A program made the position numbers and the translations under genes. The notes under the pieces are model-generated. The model did no database searches. It worked only from the letters and a program-made list of their open reading frames with translations, and was not told the origin of the DNA. This document shows positions 54,857 through 63,951 of a stretch of DNA of 64,000 bases, piece by piece. The stretch spans positions 5,795,001 to 5,859,000 of the forward strand of contig NZ_CP108054.1 of the NCBI RefSeq assembly GCF_036173125.1. Reading direction: 5' to 3'. The stretch comes from Streptomyces sp. NBC_00286 (GTDB lineage: Bacteria; Actinomycetota; Actinomycetes; Streptomycetales; Streptomycetaceae). The first letter of the stretch is position 1, and every line of letters begins with the position of its first letter.

Positions 54857-57019
54857 TCAGGACCGCGACGCCGCGTGTTCCTCGACGATCAGTCCCGCAG
54901 GGGCTGAAACCGACGCGGTCCGGCCGTCGGAGCCGATGGTGACGTCGAGTCGTTCTCCCGCGACGGTGAGCCCTGTGATGGCGAGTGCGCCGACGGGAAG
55001 CGGGCCCGTCGAACGGAGGTGGAGACGGCCGGCGGGTACGTCGGGATCCAAGCCGGTCAGCGCGGTCATGAGGGCGATGGCTGATGCCGCCGACCAGGCT
55101 TGTGGCCGGCAGGCGGCCGGGTAGGGGACCGGTGCGGGGGTGTCCGTGCGTGCGTCGCCGCCCCATAGTTCCGGGAGCCGGTAGTCGAAGGCCGGTGCCG
55201 CGGCGAGGATGCCCTCGACGAGCCTGGCGGCGGCCTCGGGGTGGCCGCTGCGGGCGAGGCCGGTGACGGCGATCGCGGTGTCGTGCGGCCAGACGGTGCC
55301 GCAGTGGTAGCGCAGCGGGCCGAAGCCGCCGGACCTGGACGACATCGTCCGCAGCCCGTAGGCGTCGGACATGTCGGGGGCGGCGAGTCGGGCCGCGGCG
55401 GCGGCGGTCTCGTCGGCGTCGAGGATGCCGGTGGCCAGGAGGTGGCCCATGTTGCTCGCGACGGCGTCGACGGGGCGGCCCGAGGCGTCAAGTGCCATGG
55501 CGGGGTAGGGCCCTTGCTGGTCGGAGACCCAGAAGCGGGCGCGGAAGCGGTCGGCGAGGCCGGACGCGAAGGTCCGTCGGCGTTCGCCGTCCGGCAGTCC
55601 GAAGGCGTCGAGGAGTGCCGCTCCGGCGAGGGCCGCCTCGTAGGCGTAGCCCTGTACTTCGGCGAGAGCCAGGGGCGCCTCGGCGAGTCGGCCGTCGGTG
55701 AAGCGGACGGCGTCGCCGGAGTCTTTCCAGCCCTGGTTCGCCAGGCCGGTGCCGCTGTGGTCGACGTAGGAGAGGAAGCCGCCTCCGGCCTGGGCGGCGG
55801 CGTCGATCCAGTCGAGCGCGGCCACGAGCGTGGGCAGCAGCGGTTTGATGTCGTCGGCGGGCAGGCCCCAGCGCCATGCGTCGTGGAGGAGGCAGATCCA
55901 CAGGGGGGTCGCGTCGACGGTGCCGTAGTAGACGGGTGGCAGGCGAAGGCCCTGGCCGTCGTCGAAGACCCCGCGCCGCACCTCGTGGAGGATCTTGCCC
56001 GGCTCTTCCTCCGTCGCCGGGTCGGTGCGGGTGCCCTGCTGTGCGGCCAGGGTGCGCAGGGTGCCGAGTGCGAGGTCGGTGCCCAGCGGCAGGAGCATCC
56101 GTGCGGCCCACAGGCTGTCCCGGCCGAAGAGCGTGAAGAACCAGGGGATCCCCGCGGCGAGGAACGTGTCACCGGGCGATGCGGCCATGGCCATGCGCAG
56201 CGAGTGGAGGTCATCCAGGCTCTGCGCGACGAGTGCGGGCAGCCGTCGGTCGTCGGCGGTGACGTCCGGACGCTGCCAGGTGGGCCGGGGATCGGCGGCC
56301 GTGACGACCGCGTCGGGTTCCGAGATCTCGACGGCCAGGTGCAGGTCGACGCTCTCGCCGGGCTCGACCGTGAGTGTCCAGGTCAGGGTGGAGTTCTCGG
56401 CGTCGGGGGTCGCGGCGGGGGCGCTGACGGTGACGGCGACCGTGCCGTCGCTCCAGCTCAACATGCCGGTGGCGGACGAGAGTTCGCCGGTCGGCTCAAG
56501 AGGGGACCGGGCTGCCAGGCCCGCCTTCGCGTGATCCAGCGTCACGAGGTCCCCGGCGATATCGACCCGGACGGCGAGATGCACCGGCGTCGTCGCGGTG
56601 GAGCGGACGGTCAGCTGCTCGGTGAGCAGACCAGGAGTGACGGTGCGCCGCCGGTCGACCCGGACGGTCGGGTCTGGAACGGCGTCACCGAGCGCCTGTG
56701 CCAGGCCGACGAAACGGCTGCGGCCGGGCCCGTCCGCAGCGTTCATGACCGAAACGACCGGCAGCCACCCCTCGTCACCGTCCGCCGCTCCGGTGCCTGG
56801 CCGCACCGTCCCGTGATGCTCGCGTGACGGTTCGCAGACGGGGCGCAGCGTCACGCGCAGCAGACTCACCGCACGCACGTCGGCATGGAAGAGCCCCTGT
56901 ACGCCGGCCCCGGGAGCGGCGGCGTCGAGGTTGCCGTCCGGCCGGGACAGTACAACCGTCGGGGCGGCGAGAGTGACCGCGAGATCGTGCAGGAGCGGCT
57001 GCCGCTCGGGTGAGGTCAT
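54857..57019 (-). CDS. Glycogen debranching / amylo-alpha-1,6-glucosidase-like enzyme
   Basis: A 720-residue cytosolic glycoside hydrolase. Residues 10-230 form the GDE_N_bis beta-domain (VTLAAPTVVLSRPDGNLDAA; VQGLFHADVRAVSLLRVTL). The (alpha/alpha)6 catalytic domain follows: AAGIPWFFTLFGRDSLWAAR is a diagnostic block, YVDHSGTGLANQGWKDSGDA and LRYHCGTVWPHDTAIAVTGL complete the active site. The ATG at 57019 has GGAG upstream. It is divergent from lacI with a shared operator region, so it is probably part of the sugar regulon, cutting branched or short oligosaccharides after import. Confidence 0.92.
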   Translation of the reverse strand: MTSPERQPLLHDLAVTLAAPTVVLSRPDGNLDAAAPGAGVQGLFHADVRAVSLLRVTLRPVCEPSREHHGTVRPGTGAADGDEGWLPVVSVMNAADGPGRSRFVGLAQALGDAVPDPTVRVDRRRTVTPGLLTEQLTVRSTATTPVHLAVRVDIAGDLVTLDHAKAGLAARSPLEPTGELSSATGMLSWSDGTVAVTVSAPAATPDAENSTLTWTLTVEPGESVDLHLAVEISEPDAVVTAADPRPTWQRPDVTADDRRLPALVAQSLDDLHSLRMAMAASPGDTFLAAGIPWFFTLFGRDSLWAARMLLPLGTDLALGTLRTLAAQQGTRTDPATEEEPGKILHEVRRGVFDDGQGLRLPPVYYGTVDATPLWICLLHDAWRWGLPADDIKPLLPTLVAALDWIDAAAQAGGGFLSYVDHSGTGLANQGWKDSGDAVRFTDGRLAEAPLALAEVQGYAYEAALAGAALLDAFGLPDGERRRTFASGLADRFRARFWVSDQQGPYPAMALDASGRPVDAVASNMGHLLATGILDADETAAAAARLAAPDMSDAYGLRTMSSRSGGFGPLRYHCGTVWPHDTAIAVTGLARSGHPEAAARLVEGILAAAPAFDYRLPELWGGDARTDTPAPVPYPAACRPQAWSAASAIALMTALTGLDPDVPAGRLHLRSTGPLPVGALAITGLTVAGERLDVTIGSDGRTASVSAPAGLIVEEHAASRS

Positions 57020-57101
57020 GAAAGCTCCGTCCGGTGCCCTCGTGTCTCGTGGGCGGTTTGGGAGGGCGGTTTGTGAGGGCGGTTTGTGACCGCGCCGACT
57101 C

Positions 57102-57130
57102 TTGACAGTCCGAGCGGCGATCGCCACAGT
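57102..57130 (+). promoter_or_regulatory. Putative lacI promoter
   Basis: TTGACA at 57102-57107 is a perfect -35 hexamer, and CACAGT at 57125-57130 after 17 bases is a weaker -10. The operator palindrome starts eight bases downstream, near the expected transcription start. Confidence 0.55.
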
Positions 57131-57137
57131 AACCGAT

Positions 57138-57163
57138 TGGAACGCTAAATTTAACGTTCAAAT
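57138..57163. promoter_or_regulatory. LacI-family operator candidate in the lacI/debranching-enzyme divergent region
   Basis: A 26-bp near-palindrome centred on AAATTT with core AACGCTAAATTTAACGTT and outer TTGG and CAAA. Only two base pairs break symmetry. AT-rich sequence is striking in this GC-rich region. It lies over the presumed start point of lacI, so the repressor could regulate itself and the divergent glucosidase. Confidence 0.7.
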
Positions 57164-57242
57164 CCAGCCGATCGGCGCTTCACTGCGGTGCCACGACGGC
57201 GATACGCTGCGGCGCAGTGAACTTTGTGGAGGTGGCTTCGCG

Positions 57243-58268
57243 ATGGCGCGAGCAACACTCGAAAGCGTGGCGCGGCATGCCTCTGTGTCGATGCAGACGG
57301 TGTCCAACGTCATCAACGCGCCTCATCGGGTGCGCCCGGAGACCCGTGCCCGCGTGCAGGCCGCCATCGAGGAACTCAACTACCGCCCGAACCAGGCTTC
57401 CCGAACGCTGCGGACCCGGCGTTCACGTCTGATCGGCGCCCGCATCGAGCCGCCGCGCGACGGCGTCAACGGCGCCGTCCTCGCCCAGTTCCTCCAGTCG
57501 CTGACCGCCCGTACCCAGGAGGCCGGCTACCGGATCGTGGTGTTCACGGCCACCGACGACGACCACGAATGCTCCCTGTACGAACAGCTTCTCGACGACC
57601 ACGACCTCGACGCCTTCGTCCTGCACGCCACCCACGTCGGCGACCGCCGGACGGAATGGCTCGCAGAGCGCCGGGTGCCGTTCGTGACCTTCGGCCGGCC
57701 CTGGGGAGCTGAACCCGAAGCCCCCGAGCGGCACGGCTGGGTCGATGTCGACGGCGCGCAAGGGACCCTTGCCGCGACCCGGCACCTCATCGAGAGCGGC
57801 CACCAGCGGATCGCCTTCCTCGGTTGGCCGGAGAGTTTAGAGGTCGGTGACGACCGGCGCAGCGGCTGGTCCTCCCTGCTCGCCGTGTCCGGAATCGACA
57901 CTCCCGCCGGCTACGACATGGGCGTCCCCGACGGGCTCGACACCGGCCGCGAGGCCGCCGCGGCGATGCTCGACCTGCCCACTCCGCCGACCGCGATCGT
58001 CTGCGCGAGCGACTCGCTGGCCCTCGGGGCCTGGACCGAGATCACCGCGCGTGGACTGCGCCCCGGGGTCGATGTCGCGGTGGTCGGTTTCGACGACTCC
58101 CCGACCGCGGCGGTCGTCGGCCTGAGCAGCGTGGCGCAGCCGTACGACGAGGCCGCCGCCGCCTGCCTGCGGATGCTCCAGGAACTGCTGGCGGCTCCCG
58201 AACCACCGGCCAAGCCGCCCACTCCTGTCCTGCTGCCGCCCCGGCTCGTCGTCCGGGCGAGCGGCTGA
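57243..58268 (+). CDS. LacI-family transcriptional repressor
   Basis: A 341-residue repressor. The HTH is ATLESVARHASVSMQTVSNV with hinge helix RPNQASRTLRTRRSRLIG. The periplasmic-binding-protein-like sugar domain has VVFTATDDDHECSLYEQLLD, FVLHATHVGDRR, VDVDGAQGTLAATRHLIESG and VVGFDDSPTA. Codon 199 (57837-57839) is TTA, the rare Leu codon read by the bldA tRNA, in GWPESLEVGDD. The ATG has GGAGG upstream. It is followed by the binding-protein and permease genes on the same strand and preceded by a candidate operator, so it likely controls the entire sugar locus. Confidence 0.94.
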   Translation: MARATLESVARHASVSMQTVSNVINAPHRVRPETRARVQAAIEELNYRPNQASRTLRTRRSRLIGARIEPPRDGVNGAVLAQFLQSLTARTQEAGYRIVVFTATDDDHECSLYEQLLDDHDLDAFVLHATHVGDRRTEWLAERRVPFVTFGRPWGAEPEAPERHGWVDVDGAQGTLAATRHLIESGHQRIAFLGWPESLEVGDDRRSGWSSLLAVSGIDTPAGYDMGVPDGLDTGREAAAAMLDLPTPPTAIVCASDSLALGAWTEITARGLRPGVDVAVVGFDDSPTAAVVGLSSVAQPYDEAAAACLRMLQELLAAPEPPAKPPTPVLLPPRLVVRASG

Positions 58269-58444
58269 GCCGCCCCGCAGCACCCGTAGCACCCATAGCA
58301 CCCGCACCCACTTCACCCTGCCGAACGGCTCCGTAGCCCGTTCAGCCAACACCCGCGATCCCGCTCACAGCCCCCAGCGCGGCGGCGGATCGCGGTCCCC
58401 TCTACCACCGGCGCCTCAAGCCGGCCTGCGCAAGGAGATTTATC
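58269..58444. other. Gap between lacI and the binding-protein gene
   Basis: A 176-base gap. AGCACCCGTAGCACCCATAG is a short 10-bp tandem repeat near 58281; GAACGG and CCGTTC arms near 58322-58343 form a weak inverted repeat. No copy of the lacI operator palindrome is seen, so the transporter genes may share the lacI transcript. Confidence 0.5.
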
Positions 58445-59689
58445 ATGACTAATCCGCGTATACGCTGGGCAGTTGGCGCCGTCGCGCTGATGTCGCTGAG
58501 CCTGTCGGCCTGCGGCAGCGGGTTCGACGACACCGGCGAAGCCGACGACCAGGCGTCGGCCGGACCCGCCTCGATCAAGGTCCTCATCGCTTCCAGCGGC
58601 GACGCCGAGACGAAGGCCGTCAAGGACGCCGCCCAGACATGGGCGGGCAAGTCCGGCAACAAGGCGACCGTCACCCAGGCCCAGGAGATCACCCAGCAGC
58701 TCGGACAGGGCTTCGCCTCGAACAACCCGCCGGACGTCTTCTACGTCGATGCCGGCCGACTCGCCACGTACGCAAGCGCGGGCAATCTCGAACCGTACGG
58801 CGACGATTTCCCGGGGAAGGACGACTTCTACCCCGCTCTGCGCCAGGCCTTCACCTATGACGGCAAGCTCTACTGCGCCCCCAAGGACTTCTCCACGCTC
58901 GCCCTGCAGATCAACACCGCGGCGTGGTCGAAGGCCGGCCTGACCGAGGCCGACTATCCCACCACCTGGGAGGAACTGGCGGCCGTGGCGAAGAAGTTGA
59001 CCACGGGCAAGCAGGTCGGCCTCGCGCTCGGCGACACCCGCGACCGGATCGGTGCCTTCATGGTGCAGGCCGGCGGATGGGTGACGAACAAGGACTCCAC
59101 CAAGGTCACCGCGGACTCCCCGGAGAACCTCGAGGCGCTGAAGTTCGTCCGGTCGCTGCTCGCCGACGGCTCGGCCAAGTACCCCAAGCAGCTTGACTCC
59201 GGCTGGCCGGGCGAGGCCTTCGGGAAGCAGAAGGCCGCCATGACGATCGAGGGCAACTGGATCGCCGGCGCCATGAAGAACGACTACCCGGACGTCAAGT
59301 ACACGACCGTTCCGCTGCCGGCCGGGCCCAAGGGCAAGGGCACGCTCGCCTTCACCCAGTGCTGGGGCATCGCGGCGAAGAGCAAGAACAAGGCCGCGGC
59401 CCTCGACTTCGTCAAGGCCATGACCGCGAAGGACAACCAGCTGGCCTTCGCCCAGGTGATCGGCGTGATGCCGTCCCTGCAGTCCGCCGAGGCCGACTAC
59501 ATCGCCAAGTCCCCGCAGGACAAGCCCTACATCGACGGTGCCGCGTACGCCCAGGCCCCGGTGAACGTCGCGAAGATCGACCAGGTGCTCGCCGACTTCG
59601 ACACCGGTCTTCAGGGGCTGCCCAAGGGCGACCCGGCGCAGATCCTGGCGCGGCTCCAGAAGAACGCCCAGGCAGTCGTAGGCGACTAG
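58445..59689 (+). CDS. Sugar ABC transporter substrate-binding lipoprotein
   Basis: A 414-residue extracellular solute-binding protein (family 1, MalE-like). The lipobox is LSAC (Cys about residue 23) after MTNPRIRWAVGAVALMSLSL. The ligand domain includes NNPPDVFYVDAGRLATYASA, YCAPKDFSTLALQINTAAWS and GKQKAAMTIEGNWIAGAMKN, characteristic of maltose/oligosaccharide-binding proteins. AAGGAG lies ten bases upstream of the ATG. It is anchored on the outer face of the membrane and delivers sugar to the two permeases. A dispersed element follows its TAG stop. Confidence 0.95.
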   Translation: MTNPRIRWAVGAVALMSLSLSACGSGFDDTGEADDQASAGPASIKVLIASSGDAETKAVKDAAQTWAGKSGNKATVTQAQEITQQLGQGFASNNPPDVFYVDAGRLATYASAGNLEPYGDDFPGKDDFYPALRQAFTYDGKLYCAPKDFSTLALQINTAAWSKAGLTEADYPTTWEELAAVAKKLTTGKQVGLALGDTRDRIGAFMVQAGGWVTNKDSTKVTADSPENLEALKFVRSLLADGSAKYPKQLDSGWPGEAFGKQKAAMTIEGNWIAGAMKNDYPDVKYTTVPLPAGPKGKGTLAFTQCWGIAAKSKNKAAALDFVKAMTAKDNQLAFAQVIGVMPSLQSAEADYIAKSPQDKPYIDGAAYAQAPVNVAKIDQVLADFDTGLQGLPKGDPAQILARLQKNAQAVVGD

Positions 59690-59823
59690 CGCTCCGCTGG
59701 AAGAACGGTGATGAACCTGCGGGCCGGTGGGGGCTGGTCGCTCCCCCACTCTCGACTTCGCTCGAGCGGGGGGACCCCCATCGCGGCGGAGCCGCACAGC
59801 CCCGCGCCCCTTACGGGGCGCGG
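59690..59823 (+). repeat. Dispersed intergenic element between the binding-protein and permease genes
   Basis: CGCTCCGCTGG starts directly after the TAG stop, and a 37-base block (59743-59779, nearly identical to the hemC insertion) is followed by GCGGCGGAGCCGCACAGCCC and CGCGCCCCTTACGGGGCGCG. The last 18 bases form a hairpin. The element could attenuate transcription so that binding protein outnumbers permease. Confidence 0.85.
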
Positions 59824-59896
59824 TACCGCACCGAACTCAACCAAGGCCGCTTAGCCCCGGATAACCCGACACGAACAGAACGAAAGTGAACCCGCG

Positions 59897-61177
59897 ATGA
59901 GCCAACCGAACCCCGGGCCCGCACAGGGCCCGGGCACCGGCCCGGCAACGGCCAACAGCCGGGCAGGCACCACCCAGACCCCCGCCGCGTCACCCGCGCT
60001 ACGTGGACCGCGTAAGGACACCGGCCCGGACACCGCCAAGGCCGGTGGAGGAGCCGGTGGAGGCCGCCGCACCCGCGCCCTCCGCGGCGGCATCCGAGGC
60101 CGCGAAGGCCTCGCCGGCTGGCTGTTCGTGTCACCCGTCGTCGCCGTGCTCGGACTTTTCCTGGTCGTACCGATCCTCATGGCGCTCTGGGTGAGCGTGT
60201 CCGACTGGAACGGCCAGGGCAGCCCCTTCTCGTCAGGCGTGGACTTCGTCGGTACGGACAACTACAAGCCGCTGGTCACCGAATCAGGCCTGGCGCAGAG
60301 CGACTTCATGATGAGCCTGCGCAACAACGCCTACTACGTCTTCTTCGTCGTCCCGCTGCAGACCGCGCTCGCCCTGGGCCTGGCGCTCCTGGTCAACGGG
60401 AAACGGCTGAAGGGCAAAGGATTCTTCCGCACCGCGTACTACTTCCCGGCGGTGACGAGCTCGGTCGCGATCTCGGTCGTCTTCCTGTTCATCTTCTCCT
60501 CCAGCGGCGTCGTCAACGCCCTGCTGGAGAAGATCGGCGTCGAGGGACCGGCCTGGTTCGCCGATCCCCGCGGCATCATCCATCTCGCCCTCGACGCCCT
60601 CGGCATGAACACCGACGCGCCACCCTCCGCCCTCGCCGACACCACCATCGGTGGTCTGTCCCTGTGGGACTGGATCTCCGGCCCCAGCGTCGCCATGACC
60701 GCGATCATCACGCTCGTCGTGTGGACGACGGCAGGCACGTTCATGCTCATGTTCCTCGCCGCACTGCAGGACATACCCCTCGAGGTCGAGGAGGCCGCCG
60801 AGATCGACGGCACCGGGCGCTGGCAGCGGTTCCGTCACGTCACGCTGCCCATGCTCAAGCCGACGCTCTTCCTCGTCCTGACCCTCGGACTCATCGGCAC
60901 CTGGCAGGTCTTCGACCAGATCTACGTCATGTCCGAGGGCAACCCGGCGAAGACGACGCTGACGCCCGCGTTCCTGTCGTACCAGTCCTCGTTCATCAAC
61001 AACGAGTGGGGGCAGGGCAGCGCCATCGCCTTCATCCTCTTCGCGATCATCGTCGCGATGACGCTGCTGCAGCGGTTCGTCCTGCGCGACAAGGACGAGG
61101 CCCGCGCCCAGGCCGCCACCCGGCGCGCGGCAAAAGCGGCACGCTCCGGCTCCGGCCCGACGGCGGGGGCGGCCTGA
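59897..61177 (+). CDS. Sugar ABC transporter permease, MalF-like
   Basis: A 426-residue inner-membrane protein. After a ~75-residue Ala/Pro/Arg tail (AGGGAGGGRRTRALRGGIRG), about six membrane helices follow (LFVSPVVAVLGLFLVVPILM; FVVPLQTALALGLALLV). The EAA loop, contact with the ATPase, is LEVEEAAEIDGTGRWQRFRH. Typical MalF members are nearer 300-500 residues. No ATPase gene is in the window, so the shared MsiK-type ATPase of Streptomyces probably energises it, which is inference. The stop overlaps the next start (TGATG). Confidence 0.93.
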   Translation: MSQPNPGPAQGPGTGPATANSRAGTTQTPAASPALRGPRKDTGPDTAKAGGGAGGGRRTRALRGGIRGREGLAGWLFVSPVVAVLGLFLVVPILMALWVSVSDWNGQGSPFSSGVDFVGTDNYKPLVTESGLAQSDFMMSLRNNAYYVFFVVPLQTALALGLALLVNGKRLKGKGFFRTAYYFPAVTSSVAISVVFLFIFSSSGVVNALLEKIGVEGPAWFADPRGIIHLALDALGMNTDAPPSALADTTIGGLSLWDWISGPSVAMTAIITLVVWTTAGTFMLMFLAALQDIPLEVEEAAEIDGTGRWQRFRHVTLPMLKPTLFLVLTLGLIGTWQVFDQIYVMSEGNPAKTTLTPAFLSYQSSFINNEWGQGSAIAFILFAIIVAMTLLQRFVLRDKDEARAQAATRRAAKAARSGSGPTAGAA

Positions 61178-61290
61178 TGACCCGTACCGCTGCAACGGCC
61201 CGCACCACACCCCCGGGAACCGACGCACCCGCGCCCACCACCGCAGCCGCCCCGGCGGCCACCGCCGACGTCCACAGAGGCACGCGATGA
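61177..61290 (+). CDS. Mini-ORF (37 codons) bridging the two permease genes
   Basis: ATG at 61177 overlaps the first permease stop (TGATG), and its TGA overlaps the second permease start at 61287 (ATGA). The encoded peptide is Thr/Ala/Pro-rich (TRTAATARTTPPGTDAPAPT) and has no membrane helix. Its function may be to carry ribosomes from one permease cistron to the next. Coding is uncertain; the double overlap is the support. Confidence 0.45.
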   Translation: MTRTAATARTTPPGTDAPAPTTAAAPAATADVHRGTR

Positions 61291-62204
61291 GCACACAACC
61301 CAAGCTCGCCGACGCAGACACCGCAGCGCACGCGGACGACAATCCCGCAACCCGCCCCGACGGCAAACGCACACGCCGCCGCAGCGGCCTCACCCGCGCG
61401 CTCGGCTACACCGCCCTCCTCGTCATCGCGCTGGCCTACATCTACCCCTTCCTCATCCAACTCGCGACGAGCTTCAAGACCGACGCGGACGCGACCGGCA
61501 ACCCGCTGTCGCTGTGGCCCGACCCCTTCACGACAGCGGCCTTCAGCCGGCTCGCCGAGGCGGACTACCCGCGCTGGTTCGCCAACTCCGTCGTCGTCGC
61601 ACTCCTCGTCACCGCGGGCCGTGTGTTCTTCGACTCCCTCGCCGGATACGCACTGGCCCGGCTGCGCTTCCGCGGCAGGGGCGCACTGTTCGCCGCCGTC
61701 ATCGCGGTCATGGCCGTGCCCGGCGTCGTCCTGCTCATCCCGAAATTCCTCGTCCTCAACCAGATCGGGATGTACGACTCCTACTCGGGCATGATCGTGC
61801 CGCTTCTCGCCGACGCCGCGGGGGTGTTCATCATGAAGCAGTTCTTCGAGTCGATCCCCGTCAGCGTCGAGGAAGCAGCCCGAATAGACGGCGCGAGCAC
61901 CTTCCGGACCTTCTGGTCCGTCGTGCTGCCGATGGCCAAGCCGGCCCTCATCACCCTGACCATCCTGTCGTTCCAGGGATCATGGAACGAACTCCCGCAC
62001 TTCATCGTGTCCCGGCAGAGCCCGGAACTGAACACCCTCACATCCGGAGTCGCCTCACTCGTCTCCGGCCAGTTCGGCTCGGGCAACCAGTACCCGCTCA
62101 AGCTCGCCGCGACCCTGCTCATGACCATCCCCGTGGCCCTGGTCTTCTTCGCCTTCCAGCGGCACTTCGTCCGCGGCGGCACGGCAGGCGCGACCAAGGG
62201 GTAG
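61287..62204 (+). CDS. Sugar ABC transporter permease, MalG-like
   Basis: A 305-residue inner-membrane protein. After a short charged N-tail (DGKRTRRRSGLTRAL), six membrane helices follow: LGYTALLVIALAYIYPFLIQ, LLVTAGRVFFDSLAGYALAR and others. The EAA loop is VSVEEAARIDGASTFRTFWS, as in MalG. It pairs with the upstream MalF-like protein to form the channel. The start ATG 61287 overlaps the mini-ORF stop. The gene ends 103 bases before the GH13 gene. Confidence 0.94.
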   Translation: MSTQPKLADADTAAHADDNPATRPDGKRTRRRSGLTRALGYTALLVIALAYIYPFLIQLATSFKTDADATGNPLSLWPDPFTTAAFSRLAEADYPRWFANSVVVALLVTAGRVFFDSLAGYALARLRFRGRGALFAAVIAVMAVPGVVLLIPKFLVLNQIGMYDSYSGMIVPLLADAAGVFIMKQFFESIPVSVEEAARIDGASTFRTFWSVVLPMAKPALITLTILSFQGSWNELPHFIVSRQSPELNTLTSGVASLVSGQFGSGNQYPLKLAATLLMTIPVALVFFAFQRHFVRGGTAGATKG

Positions 62205-62307
62205 CCGGGCGGGCAACCCGATGCGATACGCCCCACCCCGGCCTGCCCAGCCACGTCGACCAGCGGGCGGCGTGGACCATGCATCCCCTCCGACAGGACC
62301 GAGCTAC

Positions 62308-63951
62308 ATGAGCGACCCGACCCGCACGAACGACTCCTGGTGGCGCTCCGCGGTCATCTACCAGGTGTACATACGCAGCTTCGCCGACGGCGACGGTGAC
62401 GGAACCGGCGACATCGCCGGTCTCCGTTCCCGCCTGCAGTACCTGTCCTACCTCGGCGTCGACGCGATCTGGATCAACCCCTGGTACCCGTCCCCGTTGA
62501 CCGACGGCGGCTACGACGTCTCCGACTACCGCGACATCCACCCCACGTACGGCACCCTCGACGAGGCACGCAAGCTGATCACCGAGGCCCACGAGCTGGG
62601 CCTGCGGGTGATCCTGGACATCGTCCCGAACCACACCTCCGACCAACACGCCTGGTTCCAGAAGGCATTGGCGGCGGCGCCCGGCTCCCCGGAACGAGAC
62701 CGGTTCATCTTCCGTGACGGGAAAGGGGAAGACGGCAGCGAGCCCCCGACCGACTGGCACGCGGCCTTCGGCGGCCCCACCTGGACCCGCACGCCGGACG
62801 GCCAGTGGTACCTCCACCTCTTCGCCCCCGAACAGCCCGACCTCAACTGGGACAACGGCGAAGTCCGAGCCGAGTTCGAGTCGATCCTGCGCTTCTGGTT
62901 CGACCTGGGCGTCGACGGCTTCCGCATCGACGTCGCCCATGGCATGGTCAAGGACCCGGCACTCCCGGACCTGGGCCTGACGGAGTTCTCCGTCCTCGCC
63001 GACGAGGGCCAGGAGAACCACCCGCACTGGGACCGCGACGGCGTCCACGACATCTTCCGCGGCTGGCGCGTCATCGCCGACAGCTACCCCGACCCCCGCG
63101 CCTTCGTCGCCGAGGCCAACGTGCGCCCCGGCCGCATGCCCGACTACCTCCGCCCCGACGAACTCCACACCGCCTTCAACTTCGACTTCCTGAGATGCGC
63201 CCTGGAAGCGGACAGGTTGAGGCAGGTGATCGACCGCACGATCACCGACCTGGCGAAGGTCGGCGCCCCCGCCACCTGGGTGCTGTCCAACCACGACGAA
63301 GCCCGCCACGTCACCCGCTACGGCCGCGCCCACACCGGCGTCACCACCCCGATGCGCGACCAGGGCCACCCCACCGACCTCACCCTCGGCACCCGCCGCG
63401 CCCGAGCGGCGGCCCTGCTGATGCTCGCCCTGCCCGGAGGCGCGTACATCTACCAGGGCGAGGAACTGGGCCTGTACGAGGTCGAAGACCTCCCCGAGTC
63501 GGCCCTCCAGGACCCCACCTGGGAACGCTCCGGCCACACGGTCCGAGGCCGCGACGGCTGCCGCGTCCCCCTCCCCTGGACCGGCGACACCCCGCCCTTC
63601 GGCTTCAGCACGTACGGGTCGGCCACGCCCTGGCTTCCCCAGCCCGACGACTGGAAGTCCTACACCGCCGAAGCCAACCAGGCCGACCGCACCTCCATGC
63701 TCCAGCTCTACCGCTCCGCCCTGCGCCTGCGCCGCACCAACCCCAACCTGCGGGGAGAGGAGTTCCGCTGGCTGGACAGCCCGGCCGGCACACTCCTCTT
63801 CGAACGCGGCAACGGCCTGCTGTGCGCGGTCAACCTCACCGACCAGCCGATCCCGTTCCCCGACGCCAGCAGCCCCCTCATCGCGTCAGGACCGCTGAGC
63901 AAGGACGGGATGCTGCCGCCGGACACCACGGTCCTGCTGCATCTGGACTGA
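62308..63951 (+). CDS. Alpha-glucosidase, GH13
   Basis: A 547-residue cytosolic GH13 enzyme (oligo-1,6/alpha-1,4-glucosidase type). Conserved regions in order: AVIYQVYIRSFADGDGDGTG, region I DIVPNHTSDQH, region II DGFRIDVAHGMVK (nucleophile Asp), region III FVAEANVRPGR (acid/base Glu), region IV LSNHDEARHVTRYG (transition-state Asp). The last ~100 residues are the beta domain. AGGA precedes ATG 62308. As the last gene of the transporter operon it hydrolyses imported alpha-glucosides such as maltose or isomaltose; the exact linkage is not certain. Nothing further is seen in the last 49 bases. Confidence 0.95.
   Translation: MSDPTRTNDSWWRSAVIYQVYIRSFADGDGDGTGDIAGLRSRLQYLSYLGVDAIWINPWYPSPLTDGGYDVSDYRDIHPTYGTLDEARKLITEAHELGLRVILDIVPNHTSDQHAWFQKALAAAPGSPERDRFIFRDGKGEDGSEPPTDWHAAFGGPTWTRTPDGQWYLHLFAPEQPDLNWDNGEVRAEFESILRFWFDLGVDGFRIDVAHGMVKDPALPDLGLTEFSVLADEGQENHPHWDRDGVHDIFRGWRVIADSYPDPRAFVAEANVRPGRMPDYLRPDELHTAFNFDFLRCALEADRLRQVIDRTITDLAKVGAPATWVLSNHDEARHVTRYGRAHTGVTTPMRDQGHPTDLTLGTRRARAAALLMLALPGGAYIYQGEELGLYEVEDLPESALQDPTWERSGHTVRGRDGCRVPLPWTGDTPPFGFSTYGSATPWLPQPDDWKSYTAEANQADRTSMLQLYRSALRLRRTNPNLRGEEFRWLDSPAGTLLFERGNGLLCAVNLTDQPIPFPDASSPLIASGPLSKDGMLPPDTTVLLHLD

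Noticed and set aside
54857..57127. Longer version of the debranching enzyme starting at 57127
   Set aside because: The extra N-terminus would cover the divergent promoter and operator. The ATG at 57019 has a ribosome-binding site and begins the conserved domain.
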